Assembly (NCBI RefSeq): GCF_027460265.1
Contig: NZ_JAPZBC010000001.1
Location: 124,001 to 188,000, forward strand
From: Streptomyces sp. WMMC940
GTDB taxonomy: Bacteria > Actinomycetota > Actinomycetes > Streptomycetales > Streptomycetaceae
DNA length: 64,000 bases
Direction of reading: 5' to 3'
Shown here: positions 8,569-17,640 of the stretch, in pieces
Position numbering within the stretch: the stretch's first letter is position 1
How the letters are laid out: the number at the start of each line of letters is the position of its first letter
Position numbers and translations under genes: made by a program
Notes under the pieces: model-generated
What the model saw: the letters and a program-made list of their open reading frames with translations, nothing else
The model's database searches: none
Told to the model about the DNA's origin: nothing

Positions 8569-9201
8569 TCAGGCGGCCGTGACCGGGTGGATGCGCCACT
8601 GCTGGGCGGGCGTGCCGTTGCAGGCCCACAGCCGGGCGACCGCGCCGTCCGTCTTGCTCGCGGACTCGATGTCCACGCAGAGGTTCGAGGTGAGGGGGGC
8701 GTGGGCGGGCCTCAGCTCGTACGCCTCCTTGGCGATGTCGACCATCACCATGCGCCAGCGCTGGTTCTGCGCTCCGACGCACCACCACTGCTGGACGGCC
8801 GTGCCGCTCTTGGTACCGGCGCCCTCCGCGTCGAGGCACTTGCCGCTGTGCCCGAAGCGCAGCTCGAAGGTGCCGGCGCCGGTGGGCACCAGGTCGATGC
8901 GCTGGTTCTCGGCGTCCGCGACGCAGGTCGACTGGACGCTGTTGACGCCGTTGCGGAGGCTGGCCTTGGGAGTGGTGAGGCACTTGTCGCTGTGCACGGC
9001 CCTGAGCTGAACGGCCGAGGACGCCGAGGCCGCGACCGCGGCGGCACGGGCGTCGGCGGCGTCCACTGCGGACGTGGCCACGGCGATGGGGGCGGGGGTC
9101 GGCTCGGGTCGGGCCTCGTCGGCGACGGCGACGGTCACGGTGCCGGCGAGCGCGGCAACACCGGCCGCGACGGCCAGGGCGGATCGGACGATCCGGGACA
9201 T
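8569..9201 (-). CDS. Secreted RICIN-type beta-trefoil protein (paralogue)
   Basis: This 210-residue exported protein begins MSRIVRSALAVAAGVAALAG, a signal peptide, and then has a short Ala-rich stretch before a RICIN beta-trefoil from about 65. The first QxW motif is degenerate (NQRI), while the others, NQRW and AQQW, are intact. Cysteine positions match those of the neighbour at 7910-8536. I chose the ATG at 9201 rather than 9222 because it begins the signal peptide and matches the start of the paralogue. The gene lies 66 bases after the ALF-AbfB gene. A carbohydrate-binding role is inferred from the fold only. Confidence 0.86.
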   Translation of the reverse strand: MSRIVRSALAVAAGVAALAGTVTVAVADEARPEPTPAPIAVATSAVDAADARAAAVAASASSAVQLRAVHSDKCLTTPKASLRNGVNSVQSTCVADAENQRIDLVPTGAGTFELRFGHSGKCLDAEGAGTKSGTAVQQWWCVGAQNQRWRMVMVDIAKEAYELRPAHAPLTSNLCVDIESASKTDGAVARLWACNGTPAQQWRIHPVTAA

Positions 9202-9267
9202 GGGTGATTCCGTTCTTCTCAAGTCTGAAGGGAGAGGGCGCGGGCGGGGTGGTCACCGCCCGCGCGG

Positions 9268-10848
9268 TCAGCGCGCGAGCGGGGTGACGATCTTCCAGGA
9301 CGCGTCCTGGGCGAAGTCCTTCTCGACATCGAAACGGTTCTTGGCGGTCTTGTTGGCGACGTACAGGTCGCCGTAGTACTCGCGCAGGTAGCGGCCGGGC
9401 TGGGCGGACGACTCGAAGGAGGTGCCGGAGCCACTCAGGCCCTTCTTGGCGCACCAGGTGGCGTCCTTGCGGAACTGCGCGCCGTTGTCGCTCGCGGCCA
9501 TCCGGACCCGCAGGTCCTTGTGGGTGAGGTAGTGGCCCGCCTTGCGGGAGGACTCGAAGGAGTAGCAGCCCGGCTTGCCGTCGAGGGCGGGGACGACCAC
9601 CCAGGTGCCGTCCTCGCGTTCGGTCTGCTTGGACACGGCGGACAGGGGGGCGAGAAACGCCTCCCCGGCGTCGGGCGCGGACTGGCGGATGTAGAAGCCC
9701 GCCGGCTTGCCGCTCGCCGGCTGGAACGACTGGCGCTTGGCCCGGTACTGGCTGTCGGCCTTGAGGAAGGTGGCGACGTCCTCGTCGGTGCCGGCCAGGG
9801 CCTTCTTGGCGGTGGCGACCAGGTGGGGGTGGACGCCGGTCTTCTCGGCGGCGGCCTGGACCTGGAGCGCGAGCCGGCGGTTGGCCTCGGCGATCTGCTT
9901 GCGGCGCGCCTCGTCGTCCTTCTTGTACGCCTCTTCGGCACCGGTGTGGATGTACTGCTTCCACGCGGCCGGGTCGGGGCTGAGGACGGCGCGCTGCGCT
10001 GCCGCGTAGAGCTCGCTGCCCTTGGCGTCGGCCGGGGCGACACGCAACAGTTCGCGGATGAAGTTGTCGTCGCTGAGGGCGAGCATGGCCTCGGAGGGCG
10101 TGATACGGAAGAAGGCGGCCGCGTTGGTGCGGGCGGCGAGCTCCTTGCGGCGCTCGGCCTCCGCGCGGTCCTTCTCCTCCAGCTCCTTCAGCTCGTTGGC
10201 GATGTCGCGCTGGTGGGCCTCGCGGGCGCCGTTGGAGATGAACTGCTGCCAGCGGGCCGGGTCCCCGGCGAGGGCCGTCGCGGCGGCGGAGCGGACCTCG
10301 GGCCCGGCGGCCTCGTGACGCATCACGGCGCGGATGAAGTTGTCGTCGCTCAGGTCGAGCAGTTCGGGGCTGTTGGGGATGCCGAGGGCGATCAGCGCCT
10401 GGGACTTGGCGAGCCGGGCGGCACGCTCGGCGTCGGCCTTGTCCTTCTCGCGCTGCTTGTCGGCGACGTACGCCTCGTGGATGCCGGTGACGATGAACTG
10501 CACGTGGTCGTCGGCCGATTCGCTCATCATGGCGGCCTCGGCGGCCTGCCGCACCGCGTCGTAGGTGTCCCCGCCATCGCGGGCCTTCTGCCAGAGGGCG
10601 TGGATGAAGTCGTGGTCGCTGAGTAGCAGGACGTCCGGGCTCGGGTCCAGGCGCACCACGGCGGCGGCGTCGACCCGCTGGGTGTCGGTGGTGCCGATGC
10701 CGGCCGCGGCGGCCGGGCCGGCCGGCGGGGCGGCGATGGCGGCCTGCGGCGCGGCCGCGGCCGTCACGGAGGCGAGCGCGGTGGCGGTCACCAGTCCGCG
10801 GGTGACGGCTCTCCGCACACGGGCGGAGTTCGGGTTGCTCTTCTTCAT
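9268..10848 (-). CDS. Secreted ALF-repeat protein with C-terminal AbfB domain
   Basis: This 526-residue protein has a twin-Arg-containing N-terminus (RRAVTRGLVTATALASV) acting as signal peptide. Several ALF repeats follow at about 70-360, with the recurring LSDDNFIRAV and LSDHDFIHAL strings; charged helices separate the repeats. From about 395 to the end is an AbfB-like beta-trefoil (SFESSRKAGHYLTHKDLRVR; SFESSAQPGRYLREY), a domain known from arabinofuranosidases that binds arabinose side chains. No hydrolase domain is present. It heads the minus-strand cluster, with about 490 bases of leader DNA upstream. The ALF/AbfB combination suggests a secreted glycan-binding or scaffold protein; the link to the toxin further down is inference from location and shared repeats. 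Confidence 0.88.
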   Translation of the reverse strand: MKKSNPNSARVRRAVTRGLVTATALASVTAAAAPQAAIAAPPAGPAAAAGIGTTDTQRVDAAAVVRLDPSPDVLLLSDHDFIHALWQKARDGGDTYDAVRQAAEAAMMSESADDHVQFIVTGIHEAYVADKQREKDKADAERAARLAKSQALIALGIPNSPELLDLSDDNFIRAVMRHEAAGPEVRSAAATALAGDPARWQQFISNGAREAHQRDIANELKELEEKDRAEAERRKELAARTNAAAFFRITPSEAMLALSDDNFIRELLRVAPADAKGSELYAAAQRAVLSPDPAAWKQYIHTGAEEAYKKDDEARRKQIAEANRRLALQVQAAAEKTGVHPHLVATAKKALAGTDEDVATFLKADSQYRAKRQSFQPASGKPAGFYIRQSAPDAGEAFLAPLSAVSKQTEREDGTWVVVPALDGKPGCYSFESSRKAGHYLTHKDLRVRMAASDNGAQFRKDATWCAKKGLSGSGTSFESSAQPGRYLREYYGDLYVANKTAKNRFDVEKDFAQDASWKIVTPLAR

Positions 10849-11339
10849 GCTGTTTCCGGTCCCCCTGTCAGGTCCGCACGCGGTTCCCGAACGCGTGCCG
10901 TGGTCGGGGCGCAGTCTTGGAGATCACCCAGGGGTAGTCAAAGTGGAATTGATAGCTCCTGTACGATCACTCACTGATATCGCCTTTCAATGCACACCTT
11001 GAGGCCAAATTCTGACTGAAAGCCGACTTGCGGGAAGCATCGGGCAACTCGCCAGTAACACGGAGCACTTCATTCCGAATGAGGCACCAGCAGGCAGTAC
11101 TGCCACTGGGTCACTCCTCCGACACGCTTCCACCCCCGGCGGCACACGGCACTCGGGGCCTGGGATGCGGCCGGATTCCCACGGTTCACTTCCGTGCGGG
11201 AGGAGTGAGGAAAAAATGTGGGCCGGTACACATCATCCGGAGCACTCCTTCTGATGCCGTATCATCTGCCGGCCCCAACGACCGATGACACGGGCGGAAC
11301 CCGGGGCGCGAAGGACGCAGCGGAAGGAGCCGAGGTGCG
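10849..11339. promoter_or_regulatory. Leader/promoter region of ALF cluster
   Basis: This stretch has no convincing gene and is noticeably more AT-rich around 10930-11080 than its surroundings, as expected for promoters driving the minus-strand ALF-AbfB gene. I could not assign a -10/-35 pair with confidence. Confidence 0.4.
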
Positions 11340-12212
11340 GTGGCGGCCGGCCAGACGGCCCCGCAGACCGCGACGGAGGTGGAGGTGGTCTTCCTCGACG
11401 GCCGTCAGTTCACCACCTCCTACCCGGGCACGCTGCGCCGCCTGGGACGCGGAAGCATCGGCCGCTCCGTCGACGCGGAACTGGTCGGCGGCTGCATGCA
11501 GCCGAACCCCGATCATGCGGAGGCCCCGGCGGGGCTTGAGCCGGCTGCCGCTCTGCGCCCTGCTGCGCATCCACCAGCGCATCGTGGTCGGCGGCGCTTT
11601 CAGGTCCGTACCCGCGCAGGCGTCATCGGCGGCGGCGACCTGTCGGCCAAGCCCGAAGCAGCGCGACAGGAAGCCGCGGCGCGGCGCCGCTACCTCGAGG
11701 ACCTCGCAGCGGACCAGCGCCCCTGCGAGCAGCGCTTTCCCATACCGGCCGAGCTCCCGGCCGTCGAGCGGACCGCGCTGCGCATGGCGCGCCTCCTCAT
11801 CCACGGACACTGCGTGATCTCCCCCTACCTGCCCCAAGGACGCTTCACCCTCAACGACCAGGACTCCCCCGTCCTGCGGGCCCTGCTCAGCGGCGAACCC
11901 CACGCCGTGCGAGGCGAGTGCGACGAGTTCGCCATCCACTCGCCGGGCAGCGCCTGGACCTTGGCCCCGTGCTCTTCTTCCACCCCCGCGTCACCACCGA
12001 CGACGCCCAGCAGGCCCTCGCCGCCCTCGATGCCGGACGCGGCCACAGCCAGGTCGTCACCGTGCGGCCCGCCGACGAAGAGCACTTCCGGCTCCAACGG
12101 CAATCCGCTACCACCCGCGACGAACCCGTCCCCGTACCGCTGGCACTGCCCCCTCCCCCGAATCCCGCTGTCGTCCCAGGGCTGTCGCAGGGAGCGATGT
12201 GCGTTCCGGTGA
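11340..12212 (+). pseudogene. Frameshifted gene of unknown function
   Basis: Codon usage and word pattern suggest a once-real plus-strand gene. One frame reads EVEVVFLDGRQFTTSYPGTL and later AERTALRMARLLIHG-like text. After about 11915 the sensible frame shifts to GPVLFFHPRVTTDDAQQAL and SQVVTVRPADEEHFRL. At least one frameshift therefore breaks it. An AAGGAG-like sequence lies near 11320. I do not recognise the family; it may be debris of a longer gene. The reverse-strand frame over the same bases looks like a shadow. Confidence 0.35.
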
Positions 12213-12279
12213 TGTCATGACGCTCAGCGCTACCCCGCCCGGCGCCCCAGGAAAGCAGCGCCATGCCTGCCAGCGTGGG

Positions 12280-12657
12280 TCAGGTGGCGGTGGGCCAGGT
12301 CCGCAGCAGGGCGGCGATCTTCCCGGCGGTACAGGCGGGGTCGAGGAGCAGGTCCTTGAGGGCGTTGGCGTCCTCGCGGGTGGGCTTGACGGGGATTCCG
12401 GCGGCTTCCAGGTACATGACGCCAGTAGCGGCGGCGACGGCCAGGTTGGAACGTTCCAGCCAGCGGCACCGACCCAGCGTGTGGACGAGGGCGGCGGCCT
12501 TGGCGTAGAGGCCGTCGTAGACGGGCTGCTCGAACAGCTCGGCCCGATGGCGGGCGACAGCGGCCACGGGCACGCCGTAGTCGTCGGGGGCGGGATCGTT
12601 GGCGCCGGCGGCTTCGGCGACCTGCAGGATCCAGGGGACGTCGATGTGCACTTCCAT
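12280..12657 (-). CDS. Doc/Fic-like toxin of a toxin-antitoxin pair
   Basis: This 125-residue protein resembles the short Doc branch of the Fic family: an N-terminal strand, a helix ending in LFEQPVYDGLYAKAAALVHTL, then a helix at the place of the Fic motif and a C-terminal helix ending in LLRTWP. Doc/Fic enzymes transfer phosphate or AMP to protein targets. Here the canonical HPFxDGNKR loop is replaced by CRWLERSNLAVA (64-75): the motif His and Lys are missing and only an Asn is shared. It may therefore act differently or be inactive. Its ATG overlaps the antitoxin stop by one base (TGATG), which indicates translational coupling. The pairing with an RHH protein supports a TA module; biochemical activity is uncertain. 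Confidence 0.72.
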   Translation of the reverse strand: MEVHIDVPWILQVAEAAGANDPAPDDYGVPVAAVARHRAELFEQPVYDGLYAKAAALVHTLGRCRWLERSNLAVAAATGVMYLEAAGIPVKPTREDANALKDLLLDPACTAGKIAALLRTWPTAT

Positions 12658-12896
12658 CAGGCGGCGCGCGCTCCCCGTGGCGTCTGCTGGGCGTCCTCGG
12701 CTTCGTCGAAGACGTCCTGGTGCTCGGCGAGGAAGCGGGCGGCCGCGTCCACCGCACGGGCACGCAGTCCGCTGGCGTCATCCTGGACGAGGCGGGCGAG
12801 GTAGTCCCCGATACTCAAGCCCAGGTCGGCGGCGCGCTTCTTCGCGAGTTCCGCGACGTCCGCATCGACGCGTGCACCCAGCTGTGTCTTGGCCAT
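12657..12896 (-). CDS. Ribbon-helix-helix antitoxin
   Basis: This 79-residue protein has an N-terminal ribbon-helix-helix DNA-binding domain (QLGARVDADVAELAKKRA, then LGLSIGDYLARLV) and an Ala/Arg-rich, acidic C-terminal tail that would wrap the toxin. That architecture is standard for type II antitoxins that neutralise the toxin and repress their own operon. The ATG at 12896 lies 11 bases inside a perfect 12-bp palindrome (12908-12919), a likely autoregulatory operator. The stop overlaps the start of the Doc-like gene. Confidence 0.8.
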   Translation of the reverse strand: MAKTQLGARVDADVAELAKKRAADLGLSIGDYLARLVQDDASGLRARAVDAAARFLAEHQDVFDEAEDAQQTPRGARAA

Positions 12897-12907
12897 ACCA
12901 CGAATGA

Positions 12908-12919
12908 TAACAGCTGTTA
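12908..12919. promoter_or_regulatory. Palindromic operator of the TA operon
   Basis: TAACAGCTGTTA is a perfect 12-bp palindrome in an AT-richer pocket just upstream of the antitoxin start. Position and symmetry fit binding by a dimeric RHH antitoxin. Confidence 0.6.
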
Positions 12920-13027
12920 CCGGCCTGTCCAGTATGACCGAAAGGTTCGCCGGAAGCTCGCGGTGTTCGGCATGGACGGGCCTCGCCGACCCTCCGTAGG
13001 CTGGTGATCGCCTACGAAGGGGGCGGG

Positions 13028-13552
13028 GTGAACGGCAATCCGCTGTACCACTGGATAGTGCTGGCGGTGTCCACGGCGCTCATGCTGCCGGTGCCGGTGG
13101 CGATACTGGCGGGGTGGACACCGCCGTGGCTGCGGAAGCGACAGGCCGGGTTACGGCTTCGCGCCTACGGCATTCTGTGCATCTACGCTTTCATGCTCGT
13201 CAACGGCATCCCCCGGATCGCCGATGCCTCGTTCGAGACGGTCATGGTCTGCATGATCGTCGGGCTCGGCTTCACCGCCGCCGCTGCGGCCCTGTTCCTG
13301 CTCTCGGCACGCAAGGATTCAGGCGCCCATACCGTACTTGTTCCGGCAGTTGCTCGTAGGCGTCGTGAAGTCGTAACCGGTGGTGTTGAAGCGGACGTCC
13401 GCCTCACGCAGGTCGTTCCTGACGCCGGTCATGGGCCAGGCGCAGGAGCAGGCCGCCGCAACGACACCGGACTCGAGGCCGCCCGCGTCCCAGGTGCTCA
13501 GTCCGTCCCGGTCGGTGCACTGAGCTTCTTCAGCGTCGCAGCTCCAGTGTGA
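13028..13552 (+). CDS. Small integral membrane protein, 3' end probably replaced
   Basis: A GTG at 13028, preceded by GAAGGGGGCGGG, starts a protein with about three membrane helices: HWIVLAVSTALMLPVPVAIL, LRAYGILCIYAFMLVNGI and MVCMIVGLGFTAAAAALFLL. This part ends near codon 97 (about 13318). Beyond that the frame becomes Arg/Val-rich and lies antisense to a separate coding remnant (13319-13540), so the last 75 codons look accidental and the original C-terminus was probably lost. I do not recognise the family. Confidence 0.5.
   Translation: MNGNPLYHWIVLAVSTALMLPVPVAILAGWTPPWLRKRQAGLRLRAYGILCIYAFMLVNGIPRIADASFETVMVCMIVGLGFTAAAAALFLLSARKDSGAHTVLVPAVARRRREVVTGGVEADVRLTQVVPDAGHGPGAGAGRRNDTGLEAARVPGAQSVPVGALSFFSVAAPV
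13319..13540 (-). pseudogene. C-terminal fragment of a secreted Cys-rich protein
   Basis: The minus strand reads about 75 codons ending in LREADVRFNTTGYDFTTPTS, NCRNKYGMGA and a stop at 13319. Five cysteines and DGLSTWDAGGLESG suggest an extracellular domain, but I cannot name it. The 5' part is absent; the fragment butts against transposase debris at about 13540. Confidence 0.45.
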
Positions 13553-14713
13553 GCACCGCCTTTGCGATTGACGTCATGCGGTTGGGGCACAGCAGCCGGC
13601 CTCCGGGACCGGTGACGGCCTGCACGTTCACGCCGTGGCGCCGAGGTCGCCACCGATCGGGTGATGGGCCGTGGAGTCGAGGATCCACAGGTAAGGCGTG
13701 CCGGTGGCGGCCAGACGCGTGCTCAGCGCCGCACGGGCCGCCGCGGCCGGGGCATCGGGTCCGACGAGTTCCAGACGGCGGGCGATGGCCGTGATCCGGT
13801 CGTCCACGAGGGCGGCCACCCGCAGCGGGTCCCGGGAGCCGTCGAGGTGGGAGCCGAGACCCCCGAGGACGAACACGCCGCTCGGATGGTCTTCGGCGAA
13901 CAGCCGCCCGTACTGTTCCGCGAGCATCGTCTTGCGTTCCGCCCCAGGAGTCGGTACGAATCAGCGTCCGGCGTCCACGCCGGTACTTCTTCGGCAACTG
14001 GGCCGGGGCGAGCCGGACCGTGGTGATGTGATCGGCGGCGGTGTTGCTGCCCGCGTTGCCCGGCCTGAGCCAGCCGGCCACCGGCTCCCCACTGCCGCCG
14101 CTTCCGTGATCGACGAAGGCCATCAGCGGATGGTGTCCGAAGGTCTTCTTGCAGGTCGCGGCGGCGTCCTGCTTCTCGGAGTGGGCCAGCACGAGTACCC
14201 CGTCCAGGTCCACGGTCACCTTCCCTGCGACGTCCGAAGCCGCGTTCTTGGCCATGTTCCAGACGCGCTCGCGGGCTTCGGCCCGCGCGGCCCGTATCGC
14301 GGAGAGGGCCTTCGGTCCAGCCGTGGCGAGAGTGTCGATGAGCCGGGAGACGTTTGGGCCGGAGGCGACCGGCCCGAACACGCCGGCTCGGCCCGCAGCA
14401 TCCCGACATCCGAGAGGCAGTCCCCGCCCAGCGCGACCGCGAGGGCCACATCCAGCAGGATCTTGCCCGGATCGTGCACCGCCCTCGGCCGCCGCCACGG
14501 CGCAAGCGCCACCGATATCGCCTGGTCCAACCCGGCCTTGCGGACGGTCTCGACCAGAAGCACCGCCCCAGCCTGGGACACCACCCCGCGGCCACCGCCC
14601 TCGATGCGGACGCGTGGATAGGACCCGATACGCTTCTTCACCTGAGAAGTGCCTCCGACGGTGGCAGGAACAAGGACACCTCGACAATCCTCATTCTCGC
14701 TGGTCAGGGGCAC
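13530..14713 (-). pseudogene. IS1380-like transposase remnant joined to IS5 scrap
   Basis: At least three frames are needed to read it. The N-terminal part contains VGGTSQVKKRIGSYPRVRIE and PWRRPRAVHDPGKILLD. The middle part, from about 14330 down, has VTVDLDGVLVLAHSEKQDAA, KKTFGHHPLMAFVDHG and RTLIRTDSWGGT, which match the first and second catalytic Asp regions of IS1380 transposases. Below about 13930 the sequence is unrelated, and at 13540-13690 it resembles an IS5-type core (WILDSTAHHPIGG, then HGVNVQAVTGPGGRLL). The element is dead, with a mosaic of at least two IS types. Confidence 0.7.
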
Positions 14714-15331
14714 TTTTCGCTCACCTGACCACCCGTCGGACAGCCCACTTCATGAAAGCGCGAGACTAACGTCCGGACCACGTGAGTTTGGCCCCCGCCT
14801 ACTCAGCCTGGAGCCGGACGCCGCCACACCCACGGCACGACCCGGCCCCCAGCCACTGCCGCACCGCGCCCGCGTACACCCCGGAGCAGCGACCAGAACT
14901 CGCCGAAGGCGCCCGGCCCACGCCTGCGAGCGCGGAGGCGACGTCGCCGGTTCATCGCCGCCCCGGGCACTGATCGGACGATCCCCGGGCGCAATGACCG
15001 GCAGGCCATCGTCAACGGCCGGCCCATGGGATGAACCCCGCGCGCGGACGCCGGGTGCCGTGAAGACCATCGGGGAAGACTCTCGTCGCCTGCCGGCGTT
15101 CCCCCCGACCCAAGTCCGGGAGGGCCTCGAAAGCGACGGACGCGTAAGGGAGTTGGTGCCACGAATGGGAAGAGAGTCATCATCGTCGACTACCCGAAGC
15201 GGTACGCAGGAGGCGCATCCGCCGGGAACCGCCTCGTCCTGCGCCAGTCGGCGCTCCGGGGTGGGATTGCTGCATCACCACGGTGGCGCGGAGGCAGGCC
15301 ACCGTGCTCGACCACGGCACGAACTCGTTCA
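14714..15331. other. Non-coding stretch
   Basis: No coding region, RNA or repeat could be supported here. The open frames are proline/arginine-rich shadows without motifs. Confidence 0.5.
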
Positions 15332-16306
15332 TCAGCCTGAGGTTGCGGCGGTGAGGCAGGCCCGCAGTTCGGCTTCGCCGGCGTTGCCGCCGGTGCACAT
15401 GACCGCCACTCGCCGGCCTGCGAGGCCGTCGCGCACCGCGAGGAGTGCGGCCAGCGGTGCGGCGGCGGCCGACTCGGCCACCGTACGGGCATCGCGCATG
15501 AGCAACCACTGAGCCCACCGGATGTCGTCATCGTCGACCAGTACGAAGTCCGCGAGGTCGTCGCGCAACAGACGCTGCGTCAACTCGAAACCCGACCCGG
15601 TGGCCAGGCCCTCCGCCCGCGTGTTGTTCGGACGCTCGACACAGCGGCCTGCGCGCCAGGAGTCGTGCGCGGCCGGTGAGTCACGGGATTGCACCGCGAT
15701 GACGCGACATCGCGGGCTGATCGCTGCCGCCACCATGCAAGCGGCGGCGGCGCCGCTGCCGCCGCCGACCGGCACGATGATCGTGTCGAGGTCAGGTCTC
15801 TGCTCGAGGATCTCCAGATATGCGGTGGCCACGCCCGCGATCAGGTCCGGTTCGTTCGCCGCGCTGACCAGTCGCATCCCACGCCGAAGGGCGAGCTGTT
15901 CGGCGTGGCGGCGGGCCGCGTCGAAGTCGGCGCCGGATTCGACCAATTCGGCACCGAGACGCCGCACGGCCTCGGCCTTCAGAGGATTCGGGTTCTCCGG
16001 CATGACGATGGTGCACGGGACGTGGAAGAGCGCCGCGGCATAGGCGAGGGACTGCGCGTGGTTGCCGGTGGAGTACCCGAGAACACCCCGCGCACGCTCG
16101 TCCGGGTCCATTGCGGCCAGCAGGGTGACGCCTCCTCGGACCTTGAAGGCGCCGGTCGGTTGCAGATTCTCGTGTTTGACCAGCACACGGACACTGGCGC
16201 CAACGGCGGCGTCGAGGGCCGGATAGGAGAGCAATGGGGTCGGTGACAGGTGCGCGCGCTGCAGACGACGCGCACGAAAGACATCGGAGATCGTCGGACT
16301 GTGCAT
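15332..16306 (-). CDS. Serine/threonine dehydratase-like PLP enzyme
   Basis: This 324-residue fold-type II PLP enzyme is related to threonine ammonia-lyase and serine racemase/dehydratase, which deaminate Ser or Thr to 2-oxo acids. The Schiff-base lysine is K55 in TGAFKVRGG. NHAQSLAYAA matches the substrate loop, and VPVGGGSGAAAA is the phosphate-binding glycine loop. Near the end MCTGGNAG is typical. There is no C-terminal ACT regulatory domain, so this is the short, probably catabolic type. I chose the ATG at 16306; a TTG at 16342 would add 12 residues. It is transcribed away from a LysR regulator 74 bases off, which probably controls it. Exact substrate is not evident. Confidence 0.9.
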   Translation of the reverse strand: MHSPTISDVFRARRLQRAHLSPTPLLSYPALDAAVGASVRVLVKHENLQPTGAFKVRGGVTLLAAMDPDERARGVLGYSTGNHAQSLAYAAALFHVPCTIVMPENPNPLKAEAVRRLGAELVESGADFDAARRHAEQLALRRGMRLVSAANEPDLIAGVATAYLEILEQRPDLDTIIVPVGGGSGAAAACMVAAAISPRCRVIAVQSRDSPAAHDSWRAGRCVERPNNTRAEGLATGSGFELTQRLLRDDLADFVLVDDDDIRWAQWLLMRDARTVAESAAAAPLAALLAVRDGLAGRRVAVMCTGGNAGEAELRACLTAATSG

Positions 16307-16380
16307 GACGTCATGCTGGGCGCCGGGCGACCCATAGGACAAATGCCAGTTTCCAATGTGTCCATTGATATGGTCGATGA
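16307..16380. promoter_or_regulatory. Divergent promoter/LysR control region
   Basis: This short, AT-richer gap separates the dehydratase and LysR starts. LysR regulators usually bind such intergenic DNA to control the divergent gene. A loosely symmetric CAATGTGTCCATTG lies at its LysR side. Confidence 0.5.
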
Positions 16381-17283
16381 ATGTTCGACGAGAACCGGCT
16401 CCGGGTCTTCGCCGCCATCGCTCGCGAGGGTTCGGTGACGGCTGCCGCCACCGCGCTGCACTATGCGCAGCCGTCGGTCAGCCACCACCTCGCCAGGCTC
16501 GAAGCCGAAGCCGGCGTGCCGCTCGTTCAGCGGGCAGGCCGTGGAATCCGGCTGACAGAGGCCGGCCGGCTGCTGGCCGATCGCGCGGAGGAGATTCTCG
16601 GCCGCATAGAGTCGGCCCGGACCGAACTGGCCGCCCACGCCGGGCTCAGCACCGGACGGGTGCGCCTCGCGGCGTTCCCTTCCGCGCTCGCCACTGTCGT
16701 ACCGACGGTGGCCGCTGCCTTCGGCGTCGCGTACCCGGACATCGAACTGGCACTTACCGAAGCAGAGCCTCCGGAAGCGCTGACAGCCCTGCGGCGCGGC
16801 GAAGTCGATGTTGCCTTCACCTTCCATCACGGTGACGGTCCACCCGGTGACCGCGAGGGCCACACCGTGACGTCGATCCTGCACGAACCGATCTACATCG
16901 TCAGCCGGGCTGGCGGATCCTGGCCTGGTCCACGCAACAACCTTGACACCTACCGGGGACAGCGATGGATCGCCGGCTGCAAGCGGTGCCGCACGCACCT
17001 TCTGTCGGCTTGCGCAAAGCGCGGCTTCACTCCTGCGATCGCCTTCGAGACCGACGACTACGTCGCAGTCCAGGCACTCGTCGCCGCCGGCCTCGGCGTC
17101 AGTACGCTGCCCGGCCTCGCCCTGCGCGCTCATCTCCACCCCAGCGTGAGGATCGACCGCCTAAGGGACGACCACCGCTTCGTCGACGCCGTCGTCTATG
17201 GCGCACCACCGGCTCCGGCTCCGGTCGAAGCCTTCGTGAAAGTTCTCAAGGAGACCGTCGTCCAGCCCGCGCAATGGCCCTGA
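16381..17283 (+). CDS. LysR-family transcriptional regulator
   Basis: This 300-residue regulator has the LysR winged helix-turn-helix at residues 5-63 (LRVFAAIAREGSVTAAATAL, then QPSVSHHLARLEAEAGVPL). An effector-binding periplasmic-binding-like domain follows from about 92. The ATG at 16381 places the HTH at the usual distance from the start. It is divergent from the PLP dehydratase gene, so the effector may be that enzyme's amino acid substrate; this is inferred from gene order. Length and domain order are normal, and no frame break is seen. Confidence 0.92.
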   Translation: MFDENRLRVFAAIAREGSVTAAATALHYAQPSVSHHLARLEAEAGVPLVQRAGRGIRLTEAGRLLADRAEEILGRIESARTELAAHAGLSTGRVRLAAFPSALATVVPTVAAAFGVAYPDIELALTEAEPPEALTALRRGEVDVAFTFHHGDGPPGDREGHTVTSILHEPIYIVSRAGGSWPGPRNNLDTYRGQRWIAGCKRCRTHLLSACAKRGFTPAIAFETDDYVAVQALVAAGLGVSTLPGLALRAHLHPSVRIDRLRDDHRFVDAVVYGAPPAPAPVEAFVKVLKETVVQPAQWP

Positions 17284-17640
17284 AGGCCAGCCATGACCTG
17301 CCAGCACACTCACCAGAGCCAGGTGCTGCCCCAGAGCCTGCCCGATAAGCCCGGCGCGGTGTCGCGTTCGACCGGGGCGACGAGCCGATTGCACTTCTCG
17401 CGCGGCCCACGAGCCGGCGGTGCCCCGGTCCTCCTGGCGGTGTGCGCAGGCCCGGCGCCTGGCCTCGGCCTCCCGCTCGGCGGCAGCCGCCTTGCCCCCG
17501 TTACGTTTTCTGCGGCTCCGCAACGGGGCCGCTGGCTTCCGGGCCCGGCATGACTGGTGCCCCCTGTCGAAGCATGACCTGGGGGGTGGTGTCACCGGGT
17601 CCGGGGTGTTCGTCGGAGACGCTGGGGCAAGACCACTCAC
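17284..17640. other. Non-coding or decayed stretch
   Basis: No supported gene. It lies between the LysR gene and an ISL3 transposase remnant and is probably debris from that insertion. Confidence 0.4.

Noticed and set aside
11262..11939. A 225-codon minus-strand frame
   Set aside because: The opposite strand has better coding texture, even though that gene is frameshifted.
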